This document shows, piece after piece, positions 23,114 to 51,455 of a DNA stretch of 64,000 nt. The DNA comes from Oryzias latipes. Its lineage: Eukaryota > Chordata > Actinopteri > Beloniformes > Adrianichthyidae. Location of the stretch: positions 7,259,325 through 7,323,324 of the forward strand of contig NC_019879.2 of NCBI RefSeq assembly GCF_002234675.1. The letters run 5' to 3'. The notes beneath the pieces were generated by a model. The model was given only the letters and a program-made list of their open reading frames with translations, was not told the DNA's origin and ran no database searches. Numbering within the stretch: the stretch's first letter is position 1; each line of letters starts with the position of its first letter. Position numbers and translations under genes: made by a program.

Positions 23114-24117
23114 CCCGAGTCTGTCGCAAGCTGCTCACTTGTGCACATAAAACACAATTTTTTAAGGAACAAAATGCTAAATTGTGTGCACAAAATATTA
23201 AATTGTGTGCATAAAATACTTAATTTTGGCCACAAAGGAAAAATTTGGGGACTTGACATGAATCAAAAATAGCTTTTTACACATTTGACAAATCGGATGT
23301 GTGACCATTTTTTGTTAATGTCCACCTCCTTAGAGAACGTGGGTTATTTAGAGTTGTAACTAAGTTTGCTTGAAATGAAACTGTTGCAGTGAAATGGAAA
23401 GAACGTATTTGTTTTGCTTGTCGTTCATGTATCCCAAGTCATCTCATCACGGCAATGTTGATCACTAATATGGCACAACACGAAATGTAAACAGGAAAGG
23501 GACCAAGCCAGGGTCTCACTGTGCCTGTCCCAAGCCCGGATAAATACAGAAGATTGTGTCAGGAAGGAAATCCAACGTAAAATCTTTGCCTTAGCTGTCA
23601 GCAGCAGGACAGTATCACTGTTTTTGGAAAGCTAATTCAAAAATAAAACCATTTTAAATGCACAGTTTATTGTAGGAATATTTAAGCTGTTATCAAAACA
23701 TTTCTTTGCTCTGGCTGAAATTCCACAGGTTAAGCAACAAGTGTCCTGGCACGAGAGTCACAAGTGACTGAACTCGAGTTTAATGAAAGTTGTGCGGCTT
23801 TTGTCAAGTGTATTGAGGATATTTGAAGCTGAAGTTTAAAATAAAAACATTTGAACCCAAGGCAACTGTTTATTTCTCCTTTTAAAGTGCATTCTCGCTA
23901 ACTTAATTGGTGTACAGCAGGTGCTACACACAACTTTCACAGGCCCATGCTCAAAGTTCTGTTGCTGATCGGACAACCACAGTGCACAAACAGGGGAGTC
24001 TACACATTTGGAGAAGGTCTGCTGAGGTTGTGGGTTTGAATGTTGTCCTTGAGCTTTGAAATGTGTTCATTTGACAACCTGTTGCTCAGAACAGCTCCGC
24101 CTCCTGTCAGGATTTGA
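23114..24117. other. intergenic sequence and cdc16 3' untranslated region
   Basis: This is the downstream side of minus-strand cdc16. A minus-strand AATAAA near 23868-23873, about 245 bases past the stop, is a plausible polyadenylation signal. No other gene is seen. Confidence 0.45.
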
Positions 24118-41211
<17,094 letters not shown>

Positions 41212-44200
41212 GTTTAGTTTTATAAGTGGATTTCCCAAAAATTATAAATGTGTCATTCCTTCACTTTAGGAAAAACACAGCACTACAAAGCACTAAAAAC
41301 TAGCATGCTAGCGGCGAAAAATCAAACCCGCGGCTTCTTCTTGCACTGTGTGTTTCAGGAAATGATGTCGTGGTGGAAACTCAATGTGGTTCAAACGTTC
41401 CCCTTGTGTTGTCTTACCTTAACCTTTGCCCAGTATTCTCAACTAAATGTTATAAGAAATGTTTATGATGCTGACACATTTTTTTAAACGAATAATGATT
41501 ATAGTTATTACAATAATTATTATCATACTTGGTTTTTCATTGATTTACAACAGGGTTTAAAAAAATTACCCTGTAAATAAATTATGATTTACCCCGCTGC
41601 ATCCACCCTAGGATGCAGGGGGGTATACCGGAGGAATGTGCCCCCTGAGCAAAATGTTCATTCCCACCCCCCGACCTGTTTTTAGCGTGCATGCAGGGAT
41701 GTAAGTCATCTCAACAACCAATGTGCACCAGACGCACATGCAAGTGCACAAGATAAATGCACAGCAGAACAACATCAAGGTGCTGGGGAAAAAACACTTA
41801 CCACTGCTCACAGATAAGATATGCACCCGCAGTGAGGTGACATATAGGGCAGAGGTGAAGGGCTGGTGTCTTTGAAAAGCAACAATACGACAGCTGGGAA
41901 TCAGCAGCGCTGCAAGTCAGTCTTTTCTAAAGAAACTTCAGAGGTTCCCTGCCTGCTCTTGAGACCCTTAGCTCTTTAGAAAAAAAGAAAACTGGTTTTA
42001 ACAGATTTATCTTTGCACTATGTAGTAAAAAGTTCTCGCATTAACCAGACACTGTGTTTGGATAGCATTAGTTGAATACTAGCATAATAATCCTCATCAT
42101 TTATTTCATTATTAAGTGCAATTAATACTTAGTTGTGTGGTAAATAGTATCAGACCCGTTGGACTTGAATGTATCTATAAAGTGGAGTGTTATACCTTAA
42201 ACAAATCAAATGTAAAAAATAAAAAATAAGGTTAACGTCTTATCATGCTCACGTCTTTTCATTCCAGTCAGCTCCCAAATGTCTGTCAAAATTAAAGTTG
42301 ACAGGTTTTACCAAAAATGAAAAGCTACTCAAATTAAAAGTGCCAGCTTTGATCTTCAAATCTTATCACATGACCATTTCCACCTTAAAACACATGGATT
42401 TCAAAAGCAAACTTAGCAGGGGAGCTACCAGCAAACAATGACCACATCAGCTGTATCATTTAAATTACACAAACAAGACCATGGTAGATTTTCTTTTTCT
42501 CCTAAAGTGATTGAATGTTAACATTACATTTGACAACAACTGAATGTAACACAATTTCTGATATACTGAGAAATGTATTGCATTTATGGAAGAAACTGTG
42601 TTATAAAAAGTCTTTCAAAAGAAGATTATTTAATTTTCAAGAGACATTTTCTTAACATTCGATTCATGCAGTCAATCAATACATAAAATTTTCTCTTTAT
42701 TTACTTTAAATTGGTCAATAATTTTCTGTCAGCTGTTAATTGTCCTCTGCATGCAAAAATTAAACCATCACTGTTAAGCTGACACCAAAAAAAGGCCATA
42801 CTTTTGATACATGAAGTATTCATAAAACAAAAGTCTGGCCAAAAGTTAAATGAACAAGATGTAAATGCTACAACAAACCACTAGATGGTAATAATAGAGT
42901 GTACACTGAACCTGGAGTTTGTTTGATTTGTTGTTCCTGTCAGTTTATGTAAGAATGAACAATTTAAATATACTTTATTATATGAGAAGGGATCAAACTC
43001 CACTAACATTCAAGTGTTTTTTTTAACTTACCTCCTTTTTCATCAGGTTTGTAGCAGTAACTTCTTCAGGTTTCCTTATAAAGTTCAAGCAGACCATGAC
43101 ACATGTTTATTTCAAAATTAGAAATTTTAGTAACAATTGATGTAGTTAGAAATACTCTGATTTATTAGTTACAGTTATCAAAACTGTTTAATTTTTTTTC
43201 ATGTAGTAATTTTCCTGGCTTTTTCAGGAAGCTACTTCTGTTAGATTGGTCATATCAACACACACTAACACATGTTTACTTGAATGTTTTCACTTATTCA
43301 TTGTTTTACTTCGTGACAAAATAAATTATCATCTGCATTAGTGATATTCTTAAAGATATATGAAGCATTTAATTTAACTACATTGTGTTTATTAACTTAG
43401 AAGTGCATTTATAAAGCAAAACTTGAATTTTGGGTTCATCTAGTGGTGGGTAAAGGAATAAAATATTTTTCAAGTTACATTGTGATTTTTCTTCTTCTTA
43501 ACACACAAAAAAAACAATTTTGTTTTACACTTACCTCATCAGACCTCTTGGACGCCTCCCTGAAACCACAGCCGACTAATAAAAAATGTGAGTAAACAAT
43601 TAGCTTTGGTATAGTCTCTTTGTTAAATGAAACGTAAGGGATACTAATAAAAGAAAAACAGTTACTGATGCATGTGCGCTAATGCATAAGCACTGCCCTA
43701 GTGAATTTTAAAATTCATTGATGACCCTTGTGGCTGTATAGGAAATGCTTGCAGCTTTATTAGATAATGTTGGTTTCACACAAAACACAATGAATCCACT
43801 CATTCTCACAAGTACACCCTGGACCTTGTTTTAACTCAGAATAGAGATCAGCCAACTGGGTGTCCTTCCTCATAACCCCATCATTTCAGATCTAAGTACC
43901 TTCCATTTTACATTGGAACTGGCTACTTCCCCAGTGAATAAAAATCAGCTTAGCTGGCTGAGTTGAAACTCACAGTTCAGTTCCCATTTTTTTGGGGTGG
44001 GCTTTTATCTAACTGAGAAGGAGGGTCTAAGGGCAGGAATCCCCACTTTAGTTCAGTCTGTTCAGTTTAGTTTGGCCATTACCTATTGAATTGTGTGACT
44101 GATTTCATGTTTTTATACAATTAACTGTATGAAGCCCATTGAGACAACTATTGCAACCTGTCTATACACCATGTAGGCCACTATATTATAATATATAAAT

Positions 44201-46006
44201 GATGCTATATTTTTTAATGTTAATGTGGTGAAATTAATGAGGTGGTGCTAAAAACCCCGATTGCCCCTGTGTAGCCTTCATGTTTTTATTTTCAGGGCAT
44301 GTTGTTTGTGCTAGCTTTATCCCCTCGAGGAAGAAGATGGATGAATGGATGGATGGATGGTTTCTGCAGAGTGGCAGGAGTTTATTAGAATTTGCTTCTG
44401 AATTTTGGGTGGGATTGTTAGCGTGGAGTAAGCCTCAAATATTTAGCTAAAGGAGAAAACATAGTGTGAATATGGGGAAATGGTCAGAAATGTGTTTGAT
44501 GAGACATCACAGAAATATATAGGAAATTATAGTAAATTTTACTAAAGGAAAAATGTGAAGAAAAAAAGAAACATGCATGTTATTTAATTGAACACCGTGT
44601 TTGAACAACTGCCTATTTCCATTGAAAACTAAAACACTCATTCAAGAGTTTCTTTTAACATCCTTCACATGTAATTTTTGTCTTTTTGTGAATGATTATC
44701 AAAATTAGGAAGAAAAGATGAATCATAGTGGTCAATTGTAACCTACTCACTCAATCTCTATAACCTGTATTATAGCTGTCTTAATGTGGAATTAACTTAA
44801 TCTGCCTAAAGATGCATTGAATTATTTGAGCCAACCACAGCTTGGATATTGCGATTTTCATTCAATTATCCACGGTTGCCACGACAACAGCCTCACAGAA
44901 AAGGATTAATGGTTTTAAATGATGTGCTTGTTAAGTAATTTTTGCAAAAGGAAACACACTGATGCACGTAGATAGGCTAATTGGTGAGGAGACGGGAGCG
45001 CCTGGCTTAAAACGAGCCTCTGCATGAAAGCTGGGATTCATGCAGTTTACAGATGAAACCAAAGCGATTTTTCTTAATGAGTGCCAAACGGTTTTTCACA
45101 CCCATGGCTTGCAGACCTTTGCTGACCTCACAGTTAGGCCACTTGTGAACTGACACCAATCTTTATAACATATTTTGTGCAAACATTCAACACACACAGC
45201 TCATGTACGATTGAGCTCTAATTATAAGACACAGAGAAACCAGCCTACTCTTGATTAAAAAAAATGATTTAAAATAGGTTGTGAGTGGAATACATATATT
45301 AGTCTACATGTGATGTAACAAAAAATTAAATCATATGATTCAAAAGAATCTTAAAAAAACCCTGAAAAGTCCACTAAAAGTATGGTCAGAATGTTTTTTT
45401 TTAATTACTTTATTTTTTTCATTGTTTCATTAAATCCACAAAAACATTTTGAGATATTGTTTATTTTTTTATTACACATAGATAGTATCAATTATGTCTT
45501 TACTCACAATGTTAGTTTAAGATGCAAAAATATTGACATGAGTGTTCAGGAAAAATCCCCCACTGTCTGAAGGTTATATCACACAGTCACTACGTACATT
45601 TAAAAGCTGTGGAATAGGTGAAAAAAGTAGTGGTCTTTACGTAAAATTTTCACAAATTTATCACAAATGAACCACCTTTAAACCACGGAAGAAGTACCGA
45701 TAAGTGTACACCACGCAAAGAACATGTGAAACAACGTAGAACATGAACCGTGTGTGATTATTTGGCTGTTTAGATACAATTCATAAGTAATTTGTGCATC
45801 ATTTACGAATTTGGACATGATAAGTGTGGCGTATTCGCGATGTAAAAGTTTTACATCAGTGGTACAGGCGTTAGTCTGTTAGACACACATGGAATAGTTG
45901 TGGAAAGCCACAAATGCGTGTGTAAATTTGGGTAAATAAAGCACAATTGTCTAAGAATTACATAATTTTGCGTATAAGCTATGTAAAATATGCGCAACTA
46001 TGTAAT
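41212..46006. other. gene-poor region upstream of cdc16
   Basis: The first few hundred bases should hold the cdc16 promoter and 5' UTR. A diverged SINE-like copy lies at about 43985-44170, then a GGAT(n) run near 44340-44365 and a fragment similar to 17918-17990. Two splice-bounded mini-exon candidates on the minus strand (43032-43074, 43535-43559) are discussed under findings. No longer open frame resembles a known protein. Confidence 0.5.
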
Positions 46007-46014
46007 TGTTAACC

Positions 46015-46647
46015 CAGTGTTTTTCAACCAGTGTGCCGCGGCACACTAGTGTGCCGTGGGAGATGGTCAAGTGCGCCGTGGAGAAATTGCCCTCATTCAC
46101 TGATCTAAAAACATTTTTCATCTCCAGGATTTCAGCTCTGTGTTCATCCAAACAGGCCCTGATAAAACACTGAGTAGTTAGGAATATAAAAGATCTTAAA
46201 ATTACTTTTTATTTGTGTTTATTTAATTCTATTAAAGACATTTTGATAAGAATCACGGTACCGCGATTCAGCTGCAGCTATAACTGTGTAAGGAAAAGTC
46301 CCGGCCCTTTAACTGTCTCCGCCAATCATTCTTGAAGACTTGATCACATGTCATCAGTCTGACCAATCAGAAGTGGTGAAAGTCTTCACTTCCTTGTTCT
46401 TAATTCTGCTGATAAAGTCGCTCAGTTCTAACAAAAATATCATCTCTTAGAAAAAAACAGCCGCAACTTCTTGCTTTTTCTGGCACAATTATCACAAAAA
46501 TCCACGTGAGATTGCGCGCGGGGGGGGGGGCGGTCGATCAATACAGACCATGAATTTCTGCTTTTTTTTTTTTGGATGCTGGTGTGCCGCGGGATTTTTG
46601 TCAGGGTTAAAGTGTGCCGTGGCTCAAAAAAGGGTTGAAAAACACTG
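46015..46647. mobile_element. hAT element with perfect 8-bp target duplication
   Basis: The ends CAGTGTTTTTCAACC and GGTTGAAAAACACTG are exact inverted repeats. TGTTAACC lies immediately outside both (46007-46014 and 46648-46655). Inner text GTGTGCCGCGGCACACTAGTGTGCCGTGG is typical of a common fish hAT family. It is about 630 bp, with no transposase. Confidence 0.9.
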
Positions 46648-46884
46648 TGTTAACCGACCAATAATTTTGAACAGCTCAAAACCGAATTTACGTAAAGACC
46701 TGGCGGCGGAAACCCTCAACGGACATCTGTGCACATCGAGGAATGACGAACGCAAGAAAAACGTAGGAATTCATCATATCACGCATGTATCACGAAAGAC
46801 CAAAAATATCATACATGTAAAATGCACAAAATGTACAAAGTGGCTGTGTGACATGGAATTTAAAGCTGATCCACACATTGTTGA

Positions 46885-47884
46885 NNNNNNNNNNNNNNNN
46901 NNNNNNNNNNNNNNNNNNNNNNNNNNNNNNNNNNNNNNNNNNNNNNNNNNNNNNNNNNNNNNNNNNNNNNNNNNNNNNNNNNNNNNNNNNNNNNNNNNNN
47001 NNNNNNNNNNNNNNNNNNNNNNNNNNNNNNNNNNNNNNNNNNNNNNNNNNNNNNNNNNNNNNNNNNNNNNNNNNNNNNNNNNNNNNNNNNNNNNNNNNNN
47101 NNNNNNNNNNNNNNNNNNNNNNNNNNNNNNNNNNNNNNNNNNNNNNNNNNNNNNNNNNNNNNNNNNNNNNNNNNNNNNNNNNNNNNNNNNNNNNNNNNNN
47201 NNNNNNNNNNNNNNNNNNNNNNNNNNNNNNNNNNNNNNNNNNNNNNNNNNNNNNNNNNNNNNNNNNNNNNNNNNNNNNNNNNNNNNNNNNNNNNNNNNNN
47301 NNNNNNNNNNNNNNNNNNNNNNNNNNNNNNNNNNNNNNNNNNNNNNNNNNNNNNNNNNNNNNNNNNNNNNNNNNNNNNNNNNNNNNNNNNNNNNNNNNNN
47401 NNNNNNNNNNNNNNNNNNNNNNNNNNNNNNNNNNNNNNNNNNNNNNNNNNNNNNNNNNNNNNNNNNNNNNNNNNNNNNNNNNNNNNNNNNNNNNNNNNNN
47501 NNNNNNNNNNNNNNNNNNNNNNNNNNNNNNNNNNNNNNNNNNNNNNNNNNNNNNNNNNNNNNNNNNNNNNNNNNNNNNNNNNNNNNNNNNNNNNNNNNNN
47601 NNNNNNNNNNNNNNNNNNNNNNNNNNNNNNNNNNNNNNNNNNNNNNNNNNNNNNNNNNNNNNNNNNNNNNNNNNNNNNNNNNNNNNNNNNNNNNNNNNNN
47701 NNNNNNNNNNNNNNNNNNNNNNNNNNNNNNNNNNNNNNNNNNNNNNNNNNNNNNNNNNNNNNNNNNNNNNNNNNNNNNNNNNNNNNNNNNNNNNNNNNNN
47801 NNNNNNNNNNNNNNNNNNNNNNNNNNNNNNNNNNNNNNNNNNNNNNNNNNNNNNNNNNNNNNNNNNNNNNNNNNNNNNNNNNNN
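46885..47884. other. assembly gap, exactly 1000 N
   Basis: The run of N is exactly 1000 bases, which suggests a placeholder rather than a measured length. Its right edge falls inside array-type sequence. Frames translated across it are meaningless. Confidence 0.98.
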
Positions 47885-48088
47885 ATATGAAAGCAGCCTG
47901 TGGGGGGTGTGGGAGGGGGGGACTGTAATCTGTTGCCTTAAGGGACAAAGACTTTTGCATATAGCATGAACGAGTGAGTGAATGAGCAACGCCCTGCTCG
48001 AGCCGTTTTGTGTCGTTCTTCCTTCTGCATTCTGGCGCTGCAAGCTACATTTAACATGACAGCAGCCTTTCGGCGGAAGGTGGGGTGT

Positions 48089-48110
48089 GGGGGGGGGGGG
48101 GGGGGGGGGG
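48089..48110 (+). repeat. poly(G) run of 22
   Basis: Uninterrupted G tract at the same place in each array unit (also 53594-53615 and 58997-59016). It can form G-quadruplex structures and is prone to length error. Confidence 0.9.
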
Positions 48111-48550
48111 CTGTAATCTGTTTCCTTGAAGGACTGATATTTTTGCATATATTGTGAAAAAAATTCAAACAAAGCTTTGTTTAGTCCTGCTCATTTTCTC
48201 ATCCAGAAGGCCTTTTCAGATTAAAAAGTTGTCAATCAAGCAATGATGATAATCACTAACACTGTACCTAAATATGTGAAGAATAGAAGTGATCTAATTT
48301 CCACTACAATGTCTCGACATGTGTCAGCTATGTTTGATAACTTGGCTGATCAGGTGGAATGGGATCTTGCAAAGCGCATGTTGATGTGCATCCAGTTTGA
48401 AGATTATCTAGACAGCAGCAGTGCAGCGCAGCTGTGTGTTTGTTTGTTTTTTTTGTTTTTCTTTACATCAAGAGAAGAACTTTTGACAGAACTGCCCTTA
48501 CAAACAAATATAGGAGGAGTTGAAATGTATAACACGGTAAAGGAGTTTTT

Positions 48551-48946
48551 GTGCAGAAAAAGGTACCATTAGAAAAGCTGGTAGCAGTGACTGCAGACGG
48601 GGCTCCTGCTATGATCAATAGACAAACAGGTTTCATCACTCACTGTAAAGCTGACCCAGACTTTCCAAAATGTCTGCATTACTGCTGCGTCATTCACCAG
48701 CAGGCCTTATGTGCAGAAGTGATTGGCTCTGGACATATAATGACTCTTATTCTGAAAATCGTAAACAACCTCAGCTGCAAAGCAAAACAGCACAGGATTT
48801 TTAAGGTGCTATTGGAGGAGATGTCTGTTGAATATGGTGAATATGAACATTGTGAATCTGAACTTGCATTCTTGACTGACATTACTGGAAAACTAAACCA
48901 CTTGATCTGCGAGCTGCAAGACAATGGCAAAACTATTTTTTTTTGA
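48551..48946 (+). pseudogene. hAT transposase fragment, unit 1 (GTF2IRD2/ZBED-like)
   Basis: Frame of 131 codons starting MQKKVPLEKLVAVTADGAPA and containing FITHCKADPDFPKCLHYCC, IHQQALCAEV and LAFLTDITGKLNHLICELQ. These are hallmarks of hAT transposases related to the GTF2I-repeat-domain 2 and ZBED proteins. The preceding part of the same domain (48243-48572: FDNLADQVEWDLAK, then REELLTELPL and MYNTVKEF) is in another frame, so a frameshift separates them. Compared with my memory of the family, a stretch with an RWLSRG-like motif between EYGEYEHCES and ELAFLTD is missing. It is thus a broken relic. Confidence 0.8.
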
Positions 48947-49754
48947 CCAGCCTGCCTGAGCCAGTGTTTTTCTTGTGGGGATCTTTTCTGCCAGGGCTTG
49001 TCAGCTTGGTCAGTGGATGTTGCTGCAGTTGTCTACCTTGCTGGGACAGCTGGAGTTAAACACAGCAGCTCACGGCTCTGAAGTGGACCCCGTTGCTGTC
49101 CCAGTCTGGATGGGCACTGTGGCGATGTTCCAATGGCCAGGCTGGCTCCTGGTATAAAGAGATTCCCAAATACCATTTCCTAACCGCAGAGCCAAGGATG
49201 TGTTTACATGTTTAGGTCAAAAATGTGATGGACAGCTTCATGTTGTCTAAACATGCCACCCTGTTATTAATCCAGTTGATATGGTTCTCCATCTGTGTCT
49301 AGGTGATAGAAAAGCATTTTTTTTTATATTTAGAGCTCTAAGCAAACAAACAGTTGTCTATATAAAAGAGCTTTTACAATTGTGCACTTTTAGCAGGTCT
49401 CTGAGTTCATGTGACCAATGTATGGTGGATTTTCACAGACCTTGTTTAAAACTGAAGGTGAGAGAGACTTAGAGAAATGGCTTCATTGTTCTGGAGTTCT
49501 TTGTTTCATCCACAGAAGAGTAGAATTGGTGATTGATTTTGAAAAGCTGCTGAAAAAAGTATCTTTTTCAAATTGCAATTTCTAACTTGGGTTTTACATT
49601 TTGTGTTCCATTTTTTGTGCTTTAATTGGGAAGCATTTGTTATTTGTTTGGTGTTTTTAAGGTTCTGCAAATATACACATCATTTTTTAGAGACATTTGT
49701 TATCAGTTGTGTTTGTTGATTTGTAGTTTAATTTCATTGGATGTATAGATGTCG

Positions 49755-50170
49755 TGTGGGGGGGAGGCTCGAGAGCAGGTAGGACCCAGGCGCAGAGACG
49801 GGAGGCAAACGGGTTCAGGGCAAGTGGGTTTATTTAACTAACAAAAAGCGCTGCAGAGCAGGATGACAAAACTAAAAACAAAAACTTACTGTGGCATGGC
49901 AAGGGACATGGACGCCAGACAAGAAGACGTGATCAACATGAGCAGAAGTTAATGGACCAGCACAGGAGGAAGGCAGAGACAAGACTTATATACAGACAGG
50001 GCAGACAAGACACAGGTGAACACGATTAGGGCAGATGGGGACCAAAGGAAGTAAAACTCAAGAAACATGACAAGACAGGAAACCTTTCAAAATAAAACAG
50101 GAAACAGAACCAAACAAGACAGAACAAGAACTAAAGCGAAAAAAAAGACAACAAACTGAAACCATGACAA
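49755..50170. repeat. dispersed repeat in unit 1 (promoter/LTR-like or MITE)
   Basis: The text GTGTGGGGGGGAGGCTCGAG, GACCCAGGCGCAGAGACGGG and TGGGTTTATTTAACTAAC, followed by A-rich, AGACAAGAC-rich sequence, is typical of a fish interspersed family. It recurs at 55163-55578 and 60564-60975. Class not determined. Confidence 0.5.
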
Positions 50171-50302
50171 TAGAAAGGAAAAGAAGTTCAAACATTGATT
50201 ATAAAAAAGGATATAAGAGATAAAAAAAAAGAAAAAGGAAAAGAAAAAAGATAAAATATTGATTTAATTGCATTTTGAATGAATAAAAAACAATGATTAA
50301 TA

Positions 50303-51455
50303 GAATCAGAATCAGAATCAGGAATCAGAAAAAGTTTTATTGCCAGGTTCAGTAGAGCGCACTTTACAAAACGAGGAATTTGACTTGGTGTATAGTGCAA
50401 TTAAGAATAAGTTAAAAATTAAGTTAACAACAACAACACACTATATACAGTAGAGTAAGGTGAATTAAAGTGGGAGCACAGATGGGCTGGGATGGTGGGG
50501 CCTGTAAGTGGCACCGACAGTCCTTTGGTGGGCGGGGGGGGAGGGGGGTCACCTGGGGGAGTTGGGGTTCTGTTCAGCAGGCTGGCTGCAGTGGGGAAGA
50601 AGCTGTTCTTGTGGCGCGAGGTCCTGGTCCTGATGGACCGGAGCCTCTTGCCAGAAGGGAGGGGCCGAAAGAGATTATGTCCTGGATGAGAGGGGTTGGC
50701 TACAATCCTGGCTGCCCGCCTCCAGGTCCTGGAGATGTGCAGCTCCTGGAGAGACGGGAGGTGGCAGCCGATCACCTTCTCTGCTGAGTGGATGACGCGT
50801 TGCAGCTTGGCCTTGTCTCTGGCCGTGGCCGCAGCGAACCAGACTGTGATGGAGGACGTGAGGGTGGATTCGATGATGGCGGTGTAAAAGTCTACCAGCA
50901 TCTTTTCAGGGAGGTGAAACTTCTTCAGCTGCCTCAGGAAGTACATCCTCTGCTGGACCTTCTTAGTGATGGAGCTGATGTTCTGCTCCCACTTGAGGTC
51001 CTGGCTGATGATGGTTCCCAGGAAGCAGAAGGACTCCACAGAGGTCACCGGGGAGTCACAGAGGATGACAGGGGGGAGGGGGGCTGGGGCCTTCCTGAAG
51101 TCCACTGTCATCTCCACTGTCTTCAGAGCATTAAGCTCCAGGTTGTTAGCGCTGCACTATGACACCAGCCTGGCTATTTCACTCCTGTAGGCCGACTCAT
51201 CTCCGTCAGAGATGAGGCCGATGAGTGTGGTGTCGTCAGCAAACTTCAGGAGTTTGACAGACAGGTGACCAGCTGTGCAGCTGTTTGTGTACAGGGAGAG
51301 TAACAGGGGTGAAAGGACACAGCCCTGGGGGGATCCGGTGCTTGTGGTCCGAGTATCTGAGACGAGCTTCCCCAGCCTCACATACTGCTGTCTGTCCGTC
51401 AGGAAGTCTGTGATCCACCTGCAGGTGGAGTCAGGCACATTCATCTTGGAGAGTT
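50303..51455 (-). mobile_element. L2/CR1-like LINE 3' fragment, unit 1
   Basis: The minus strand encodes reverse-transcriptase text TGSPQGCVLSPLLLSLYTN and LLKFADDTTLIGL (51444-51157). After a frame break follows MEMTVDFRKAPAPLPP to SIRTRTSRHKNSFFPTA (51117-50419). The 3' end is a short (TGATTC)n run at 50303-50330, usual for this clade. The 5' part of the element is missing. Copies in units 2 and 3 are almost identical, so the LINE inserted before the unit was amplified. Confidence 0.88.

Noticed and set aside
22271..23259. CRISPR-like array: regularly spaced short repeats
   Set aside because: The units are diverged, have no unique spacers and lie inside terminal inverted repeats in a vertebrate genome; a minisatellite in a mobile element explains them.
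46550..48172. Very long open frames of 366-460 codons on both strands
   Set aside because: They consist almost entirely of X from the 1000-N gap; only short repeat-derived ends are real sequence.
50470..51190. Plus-strand frames of 60-124 codons in each array unit
   Set aside because: They are antisense shadows of the LINE reverse-transcriptase frame, which is on the minus strand.
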